Shown here: positions 30,476 through 35,989 of the stretch, piece after piece
Layout: every line of letters begins with the position of its first letter
Position numbering within the stretch: the stretch's first letter is position 1
Origin: Actinomycetota bacterium
GTDB lineage: Bacteria > Actinomycetota > Acidimicrobiia > Acidimicrobiales > Ilumatobacteraceae
DNA: 35,989 bases
Direction of reading: 5' to 3'
Assembly: GCA_009726095.1 (NCBI GenBank)
Contig: WLMZ01000023.1
Location: forward strand, 1 to 35,989
Made by a program: the position numbers and the translations under genes
The notes under the pieces: model-generated
What the model was told of the DNA's origin: nothing
Seen by the model: the letters and a program-made list of their open reading frames with translations, nothing else
Database searches by the model: none

Positions 30476-33313
30476 ATGGCTCGCGCCGACTCCGACACGC
30501 CCCCCTTTCGCTATTCATCAACGCTCGCCCAGGACATCGAACTGCGCTGGCAGGACTGGTGGGACCAGCACCACACCTTCGAGGCACCCAACCCCTCGGG
30601 TCCGCTCGGCGACCCTGCTGCGGTAGCCGGACGCGAGAAGATGTTCGTGCTCGACATGTTCCCCTACCCCTCGGGCGCCGGCCTGCACGTGGGGCACCCG
30701 TTGGGCTTCATCGGCACCGATGTGTACAGCCGGTTCAAGCGCATGGCCGGCTACAACGTGTGTTACTCCATGGGCTTCGATGCCTTCGGGCTCCCCGCCG
30801 AGCAGTACGCCGTGCAGACCGGGCAACACCCGGCCATCACCACCGCTGCCAACATCGCCAACATGCGCCGCCAACTGCGCCGCCTGGGACTGAGCCACGA
30901 CCAGCGGCGCAGCATCTCCACCACCGACCCCGAGTACTACCGCTGGACGCAGTGGATCTTCCTGCAGGTCTTCAACTCGTGGTACGACACCGCCGCAGAC
31001 AACGGCGCCGGTCGCGCCCGCCCCATCACCGAGCTGGTCGCCGCCCTCGACTCCGGCGAGCGCCCCACCCCTGACGGCCGCCCATGGTCCGCGCTCAGCA
31101 CCGCCGAGCAGCGCACCGTCGTCGACGACCACCGCCTGGCCTATGTGTCGGAGGCCCCGGTGAACTGGTGCCCCGGCCTGGGCACCGTGGTGGCCAACGA
31201 GGAAGTCACCAACGATGGTCGCAGCGACCGCGGCAACTTCCCCGTGTTCAAGCGCAACATGCGCCAATGGATGATGCGCATCACGGCGTACGCCGACCGG
31301 CTCATCGATGATCTCGATCTGCTCGACTGGACCGACGCGATCAAGGCGATGCAGCGCAACTGGATCGGCCGCAGCGAGGGCGCCCGCGTGCGCTTTGCAA
31401 CCAACGCTGGCGACATCGAGGTGTTCACCACCCGGGCCGACACCTTGTTCGGGGCAACCTTCGTGGTACTCGCACCCGAGCACCCGCTCGTCACAACGCT
31501 CACTGTGCCCGCCCAGTCCGGCGCCGTGGCCGACTACCAGCGCGCCGCTGCAGCCAAGAAGGACATCGATCGCCAGGACGCCACACGCGAAAAGACCGGG
31601 GTGTTCACCGGTTCATACGCCACCAACCCGGTCAACGGTGCCCAGGTGCCCGTGTGGATCGCCGACTACGTGCTGATGGGATACGGCACTGGAGCCATCA
31701 TGGCGGTGCCCTGTGGCGACCAGCGCGACTTCGAGTTCGCCCGTCAGTTCGCGCTCGACATCCCCGCTATCCAGCAGCCACCGGCGAGCTGGTTCGCCGA
31801 CCGTGGCATCGAGCCCTCGCTCGACACGTCCACCTGGCCAGAAGCCTTCTCGGGTGATGCCACATATGTACAGTCGGCCAACGACGACGGGCTCGACCTC
31901 GATGGCGTCACCTCGGTCGCCGAGGGCAAGCAGCGCACCCACGACTGGTTGGTCACCCACGATCGCGGGCACGGCACGGTCAACTTCAAGTTGCGCGACT
32001 GGTTGTTCAGCCGTCAGCGTTACTGGGGCGAACCCTTCCCCATCGTGTATGACGAGTTCGGCCCGGTGGCACTGCCCGACACTGCGCTGCCCGTGTTGCT
32101 GCCCGAGACCGAGTCGTTCTCGCCACGCACCTTCGACGCCGACGACGAGTTCAGCAACCCCGAGTCACCGCTCGATCGCCTCGATTGGTGGACCGATGTC
32201 GAGATCGATCTCGGCGATGGCCCGCGCACGTATCACCGCGATACCAACGTGATGCCCCAGTGGGCGGGTTCGTGCTGGTACGAACTGCGCTACCTCGACC
32301 CCACCAACGATCAGGCCCTTGTCGACAAAGATGTCGAGCAGTACTGGATGGGCCCAAAGGGCGATGGCCATCCGGGTGGCGTCGACCTGTATGTGGGCGG
32401 CGTCGAGCACGCCGTGCTGCACCTGTTGTACTCGCGCTTTTGGCACAAGGTGCTGTTCGACCTCGGCCATGTCAGCTCGAAAGAGCCCTACTACCGCCTG
32501 TTCAACCAGGGCATGATCCTGGCTGCAGCGTTCAAGGACAGCCGCGAGCTGTACGTCGATGCCACCGCTGTTCAAGAACGCGACGGCAAGTTCTTCTATC
32601 AGGACCAGCCCGTCAGGCGCGAGTGGGGCAAGATGGGCAAGAGCCTGAAGAACGCCGTGTCTCCCGACGAGATGTACGACGCATACGGCGCCGACACGTT
32701 GCGGCTCTACGAGATGAGCACCGGCCCGATGGACGCCTCGCGTCCGTGGGAGACCCGCGATGTCGTGGGCATGTACCGCTTCCTGCAGCGCGTGTGGCGC
32801 AACTTCGTCGACGAGGAAACCGGCGAGCTGCGCCTTGGGGCCACCGCCGATACCGACACGCTGCGGCTACTGCATCGCACCATCGCCGACGTGCGCGCCG
32901 ACATGGACGAACTGCACTTCAACACCGCCATTGCCAAGCTGATCGAGCTCAACAACGCGCTCACCAAGCGGGGCGCCTGCCCCAGCGACGTCGCCGAGCC
33001 ACTGGTGTTGATGATCGCTCCGCTGTGCCCACATGTGGCCGAGGAGTTGTGGCGCAAACTGGGTCATGCCGACTCGCTGACGCACACGCCGTTCCCGGTG
33101 GCCGATCCGGCCCTGCTGCTGTCTGACACCGTGGAGATGCCCGTGCAGGTGAACGGCAAGTTCCGTAGCCGCATCGTGGTGTCCACCTCTGCGAGCGACG
33201 ATGTCGTGCGCGCTGCGGCCCTTGCCGACGACAAGGTGATCAACGCGCTCGGTGGAGCCACGCCGAAGAAGGTCATCGTGGTCCCCGGCCGTACCGTCAA
33301 CATCGTTGCCTGA
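30476..33313 (+). CDS. leuS: leucyl-tRNA synthetase
   Basis: LeuS charges tRNA-Leu with leucine and edits misactivated amino acids. The 945-residue class I synthetase has Pro-Tyr-Pro-Ser-Gly-x-Gly-Leu-His-Val-Gly-His (the HIGH motif), an editing CP1 domain, a Trp-Ala-Gly-Ser-Cys-Trp-Tyr segment and Lys-Met-Gly-Lys-Ser (the KMSKS loop, in its Gly variant), then an anticodon-binding helical domain. About 50 extra residues near 175-220, before the editing domain, account for the greater length than E. coli LeuS (860) and recall the longer mycobacterial enzymes. ATG start. It lies 56 bp after the thiol oxidase gene and converges with the MATE gene 15 bp away. Confidence 0.97.
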   Translation: MARADSDTPPFRYSSTLAQDIELRWQDWWDQHHTFEAPNPSGPLGDPAAVAGREKMFVLDMFPYPSGAGLHVGHPLGFIGTDVYSRFKRMAGYNVCYSMGFDAFGLPAEQYAVQTGQHPAITTAANIANMRRQLRRLGLSHDQRRSISTTDPEYYRWTQWIFLQVFNSWYDTAADNGAGRARPITELVAALDSGERPTPDGRPWSALSTAEQRTVVDDHRLAYVSEAPVNWCPGLGTVVANEEVTNDGRSDRGNFPVFKRNMRQWMMRITAYADRLIDDLDLLDWTDAIKAMQRNWIGRSEGARVRFATNAGDIEVFTTRADTLFGATFVVLAPEHPLVTTLTVPAQSGAVADYQRAAAAKKDIDRQDATREKTGVFTGSYATNPVNGAQVPVWIADYVLMGYGTGAIMAVPCGDQRDFEFARQFALDIPAIQQPPASWFADRGIEPSLDTSTWPEAFSGDATYVQSANDDGLDLDGVTSVAEGKQRTHDWLVTHDRGHGTVNFKLRDWLFSRQRYWGEPFPIVYDEFGPVALPDTALPVLLPETESFSPRTFDADDEFSNPESPLDRLDWWTDVEIDLGDGPRTYHRDTNVMPQWAGSCWYELRYLDPTNDQALVDKDVEQYWMGPKGDGHPGGVDLYVGGVEHAVLHLLYSRFWHKVLFDLGHVSSKEPYYRLFNQGMILAAAFKDSRELYVDATAVQERDGKFFYQDQPVRREWGKMGKSLKNAVSPDEMYDAYGADTLRLYEMSTGPMDASRPWETRDVVGMYRFLQRVWRNFVDEETGELRLGATADTDTLRLLHRTIADVRADMDELHFNTAIAKLIELNNALTKRGACPSDVAEPLVLMIAPLCPHVAEELWRKLGHADSLTHTPFPVADPALLLSDTVEMPVQVNGKFRSRIVVSTSASDDVVRAAALADDKVINALGGATPKKVIVVPGRTVNIVA

Positions 33314-33328
33314 TCGCATCGATTGCTC

Positions 33329-34633
33329 TCAGCCCGTCAGGGCAACCGCCGGCATCCACCGCTTCGATTTGAAGCGGCGCGCATTCACAACGGCGCGCAA
33401 GGTCATCCACGCCAGCTGTCCGCCCCACAAACCGCCGATGCCCAGCGCCGGGTGCACGAGCGTGGCGATCAGGAACGGTGCATATGCAACAAGGTTGAAG
33501 ACTGCTGCCCGGCCGAGGAACTTGCCATCCTGTCCGCCAATCAGCGCGCCGTCCAGAGCGAACGCGACAGCTCCGGGTATTTGGATGACGGCGAGGAACA
33601 GCAAGCCCGCTGTGACACGGCTGATCACCGCACCGTCACCGGTGAAGATGTGCGGCACGAACGGGCTGGTCGCCCCCACGAGCACGCACAACCCGCCGCC
33701 CACGTAGAGCGACAACTTCGCGCTCGACCATCCCACGGCCATGGCGCTGCCGGCGTCGAGGCCTCCCATGGCCCCTGCCACCAACGACTGCGCCGGGATC
33801 GCCAACGCATCGAGGATGAGCGCCAGGAAACTGAACAATTGGAACAGCACCTGGTGCGCTGCCAGCGTGGGTGTATCCACATGTGCAGCCACCCGGGTGA
33901 CGGTGATCCACACCACCAGCATGGCCGCACTGCGCAGTCCGAGATGCCCGCCGATCACCAGGAACGGTTTGATCCGCTGCCAGGCCGGCCGTACCCGAGC
34001 GAGGTGCGGTCCGAGGATCGTTGCAAATGCACCCGCTGCCAGAACCTGCACCACCACGGTGCTCCACGCTGAACCGGCGATGCCCATCTTGAAGCCGTAG
34101 ACGACCACGATCTCGATCACCACGTTGGCAACATTGGCCGCTAGCACGATCAGCAGCGGCTTGCGCAGGTCGTTGTGACCGCGCATCACGCCATGACCGA
34201 CCAGGGTGATGAACACGAACGGGAGACCGATCGCGCTGATGCTCAGATACGTCGTCGCCGCATCGAGTACCCCGCCGGTCGCCCCGAGCAGGCGGGCCAG
34301 CGGTCGGGCGAGCAGCGCCACTGTTACCGCCACCGGCACTCCCAACAACACCGCCAGCCACAGCGCATCGTTGGCCACGACACGCGCCCGTTCGCCGTCT
34401 CCCGAACCACGGGCGTGGGCAACCTCGGGGGTGACCCCGTATTGCATGAAGCCGAGCAGCGCCGTGATGGTGAGCAGCACCGTGCCTGCGATCGCGAGGC
34501 CGGCCAGCTTGGCGGTACCCAGCCGGCCGACGATGGCGGTATCGACCAGGATGTACAGCGGCTCGATGGCCAGGGTACCCAATGCTGGAAGGGCCAGCGC
34601 GATGATGCGCCTGTCCAGCGCGCTGAGTGTCAC
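33329..34633 (-). CDS. MATE family efflux transporter (DinF-like)
   Basis: The 434-residue protein has about 12 hydrophobic segments in two similar halves, as in MATE proteins, which export cationic compounds with H+ or Na+. It begins Leu-Asp-Arg-Arg-Ile-Ile-Ala-Leu-Ala-Leu-Pro-Ala-Leu, then Leu-Val-Asp-Thr-Ala-Ile-Val-Gly-Arg-Leu-Gly in helix 1-2. The second half repeats with Ala-Ala-His-Gln-Val-Leu-Phe-Gln. This matches the DinF branch common in actinobacteria. Substrate unknown. GTG at 34633 is preferred because GACGAT lies six bases upstream; starts at 34663 or 34723 would add residues inside the shared promoter region. It is divergent from the universal stress protein gene. Confidence 0.9.
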   Translation of the reverse strand: MTLSALDRRIIALALPALGTLAIEPLYILVDTAIVGRLGTAKLAGLAIAGTVLLTITALLGFMQYGVTPEVAHARGSGDGERARVVANDALWLAVLLGVPVAVTVALLARPLARLLGATGGVLDAATTYLSISAIGLPFVFITLVGHGVMRGHNDLRKPLLIVLAANVANVVIEIVVVYGFKMGIAGSAWSTVVVQVLAAGAFATILGPHLARVRPAWQRIKPFLVIGGHLGLRSAAMLVVWITVTRVAAHVDTPTLAAHQVLFQLFSFLALILDALAIPAQSLVAGAMGGLDAGSAMAVGWSSAKLSLYVGGGLCVLVGATSPFVPHIFTGDGAVISRVTAGLLFLAVIQIPGAVAFALDGALIGGQDGKFLGRAAVFNLVAYAPFLIATLVHPALGIGGLWGGQLAWMTLRAVVNARRFKSKRWMPAVALTG

Positions 34634-34725
34634 CCTCGTATCGTCGCACACAGACCACCGCATCAACCTGTGTGCCCGACCGACACCATCCCCGACGACC
34701 CTGGGCAGGTTCGGGCGTGGCACGG

Positions 34726-34744
34726 TCGGGACCTTTTGCCCTAG
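34726..34744 (+). promoter_or_regulatory. DosR-box-like palindrome upstream of the universal stress gene
   Basis: TCGGGACCTTTTGCCCTAG reads as GGGAC-C-TTTT-GCCC with flanking TC and TAG. Mycobacterial DosR sites have the form TTSGGGACTWWAGTCCCSAA, often degenerate as GGGAC-N6-GCCCTA. It lies 33-51 bp before the UspA ATG. Universal stress genes are classical DosR targets. No dosR is in the window. Confidence 0.5.
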
Positions 34745-34776
34745 TGATCGGTCACAGCAGCGACCACGATGCAGGC

Positions 34777-35208
34777 ATGGGAAAAATCGTTGTGGGTATC
34801 GATGGCTCGGAAGGCTCTGCGCATGCGCTGAAATGGGCGGTCGATGAAGCCAAGCTGCGCAGCGCAGCGCTGCAGATCGTCTACAGCTGGCAGTACCCGC
34901 TGTACGTCACCTCCGAGCCCATCTACATTCCACCGCCCGACAAGGAGGTCATCATGCAGTCGGCCAACTCCACCGCCGAGCGCATGATCGCCGACGCCGG
35001 CGTTGCAGCGGCCGGCGTGCCCTACACCGTCGAGACACCGCAAGGTCGTCCCGGTCCGGAGATGGTCCGCCTGGCCGCCGATGCCGAACTGCTGGTGGTC
35101 GGTTCACGGGGGGCCGGCTCCGTGCGTGAACTCCTGCTCGGCTCGGTATCCAACTACTGCGCCCACCACGCCACCTGCCCGGTGGTGTTGGTCCGCCCCA
35201 CGGAGTAA
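34777..35208 (+). CDS. universal stress protein, UspA family
   Basis: The 143-residue single-domain protein begins Lys-Ile-Val-Val-Gly-Ile-Asp-Gly-Ser, typical of UspA. It has the ATP-binding signature Gly-Ser-Arg-Gly-(9 residues)-Gly-Ser, followed by Cys-Pro-Val-Val-Leu-Val at the end. ATP-binding Usps act in hypoxia, starvation and growth arrest. The ATG at 34777 has CACGAT six bases upstream; the reading frame is open to 34627 but the extra part has no Usp character. Together with the DosR-like box, a role in low-oxygen or redox stress is inferred. It is divergent from the MATE gene. Confidence 0.93.
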   Translation: MGKIVVGIDGSEGSAHALKWAVDEAKLRSAALQIVYSWQYPLYVTSEPIYIPPPDKEVIMQSANSTAERMIADAGVAAAGVPYTVETPQGRPGPEMVRLAADAELLVVGSRGAGSVRELLLGSVSNYCAHHATCPVVLVRPTE

Positions 35209-35252
35209 GCGACCATCGGTCAAGGGTCCAGCGGCGCCTGAGGGTGCAGCGG

Positions 35253-35258
35253 TAGCGT
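35253..35258 (+). promoter_or_regulatory. -10 element TAGCGT of the 2OG-oxygenase gene, leaderless geometry
   Basis: TAGCGT ends six bases before the ATG at 35265. It is identical to the hemW hexamer. Confidence 0.5.
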
Positions 35259-35264
35259 GGTGCC

Positions 35265-35989
35265 ATGCAGGTCGATGTCGTTGACTTCCACGCAGCCGGA
35301 GCGGCGCAGGCGTTCACCCGGTCGCTTCGCGAGACGGGCTTCGCCGTACTGGTCAACCACCCACTGTCGGCCACGATGGTGCAGGGCATCTACGACGAGT
35401 GGCTCGCCTTCTTCGAGAGCGACACCAAGTTCGCCTATCGCTACGACGACGACCACCAGGATGGGTACTTCGGACCCGACGTGTCCGAGACGGCCAAGGG
35501 CAACACGGTGAAGGACATCAAGGAGTTCTTCCATGTCTATCCCTGGGGTCGTTACCCCGACACCGTCAGCGCCGCAGCGCTGCGCTACGGCGAGCAGGCC
35601 ACCGAGTTGGCCAAGACCCTGCTCGGCTGGGTCGAGACCAACACCCCCGACGCCGTCTCGGCACTGTTCTCACGCCCCCTCAACCGAATGCTCGATGGCA
35701 GTCGGCGCACGCTGCTACGCGTGCTGCGGTATCCGCCCCTACGCGGCGACGAACCAACGGGCGCAGTGCGCGCTGCCGCACACGAAGACATCAACCTGCT
35801 CACCGTGCTGCCTGCCTCCAACGAGCCGGGTCTGCAGGTCCGCGATGTCGACGGCATGTGGCACGACGTGCCCTGCGACTATGGCAGCTTGGCGATCAAC
35901 TGTGGCGACATGCTCCAACTGGCCAGCGGCGGTTTCTACCCGTCAACCACGCACCGGGTCATGAACCCCACCGGAGCATCGGCCACGCG
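35265..35989 (+). CDS. 2-oxoglutarate/Fe(II) oxygenase of the isopenicillin-N-synthase-like family, 3' end cut by the window
   Basis: 241 complete codons are visible before the window ends; the gene is open at the right edge. The N-terminal part is the non-haem dioxygenase N domain (about 3-105), with Gly-Phe-Ala-Val-Leu-Val-Asn-His-Pro. The double-stranded beta-helix follows with His173-Glu-Asp175 and Gly-Asp-Met-Leu-Gln-Leu-Ala-Ser-Gly-Gly-x-Tyr-x-Ser-Thr-Thr-His230, the HxD...H iron triad. The Arg-x-Ser motif that would bind 2-oxoglutarate falls past the edge. Substrate unknown. The ATG follows TAGCGT by six bases; no ribosome binding site is seen, in line with a leaderless message. Confidence 0.88.
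   Translation, partial: MQVDVVDFHAAGAAQAFTRSLRETGFAVLVNHPLSATMVQGIYDEWLAFFESDTKFAYRYDDDHQDGYFGPDVSETAKGNTVKDIKEFFHVYPWGRYPDTVSAAALRYGEQATELAKTLLGWVETNTPDAVSALFSRPLNRMLDGSRRTLLRVLRYPPLRGDEPTGAVRAAAHEDINLLTVLPASNEPGLQVRDVDGMWHDVPCDYGSLAINCGDMLQLASGGFYPSTTHRVMNPTGASAT

Overview
The window is a 36 kb stretch of a GC-rich bacterial chromosome, almost certainly from an actinobacterium. The evidence is a BldD-type regulator with its c-di-GMP signature, an F420-type luciferase-like oxidoreductase, a fatty acyl-AMP ligase, a leucyl-tRNA synthetase with an extra internal segment, and many genes that appear to lack a leader. The comEA-comEC-holA-rpsT-lepA-hrcA-dnaJ-rsmE block is the order usual in actinobacteria. 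The lineage is probably Acidimicrobiia (Ilumatobacter-like); that is an inference from protein style, not a search.

Layout. 1-3.0 kb: a secreted, membrane-anchored protein of unknown role, a short 23-bp-period repeat array that looks like an insertion-sequence end, and a type IV prepilin fused to a seven-repeat, probable beta-propeller domain. 3.3-4.2 kb: tRNA-Val(GAC) and a VapBC-type toxin-antitoxin pair. 4.2-13.7 kb: hemW, bldD-like, rsmE, dnaJ, hrcA, a photolyase, an MFS exporter and lepA on the minus strand, with rpsT divergent from lepA. 13.9-15.3 kb: a Fic AMPylase gene with palindromes upstream. 15.5-19.1 kb: holA, comEC and comEA, interrupted by a plus-strand membrane protein. 19.2-20.3 kb: a tiny HExxH protein and a thioredoxin-TPR protein. 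20.4-23.8 kb: an APH-like kinase, a PAC2 protein, an unknown 130-residue protein and an LLM oxidoreductase. 23.8-26.4 kb: two divergent secreted proteins sharing one beta-sandwich domain type. 26.4-29.1 kb: an operon of fatty acyl-AMP ligase and acetylpolyamine/histone deacetylase-like amidohydrolase. 29.2-30.4 kb: a DsbB-like and a CPHC thioredoxin-like protein. 30.5-36 kb: leuS, a MATE exporter, a universal stress protein behind a DosR-like box, and a truncated 2-oxoglutarate/Fe(II) oxygenase.

How the genes fit together. Most genes are housekeeping: translation (leuS, rpsT, lepA, rsmE, tRNA), protein quality control (hrcA, dnaJ, thioredoxin-TPR, DsbB with its thiol partner) and DNA replication or uptake (holA, comEA, comEC, perhaps the pilin). 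The accessory insertions are the pilin-propeller gene, vapBC, fic, the MFS/photolyase pair and the secreted pair.

The strongest window-wide signal is promoter geometry. Seven genes have a TANNNT hexamer exactly six bases before the start codon, which predicts leaderless mRNAs. No clear new defence or biosynthetic system was found. The best candidates for new biology are the pilin-propeller fusion, the acyl-AMP ligase/deacetylase operon, and the kinase-PAC2-unknown operon.
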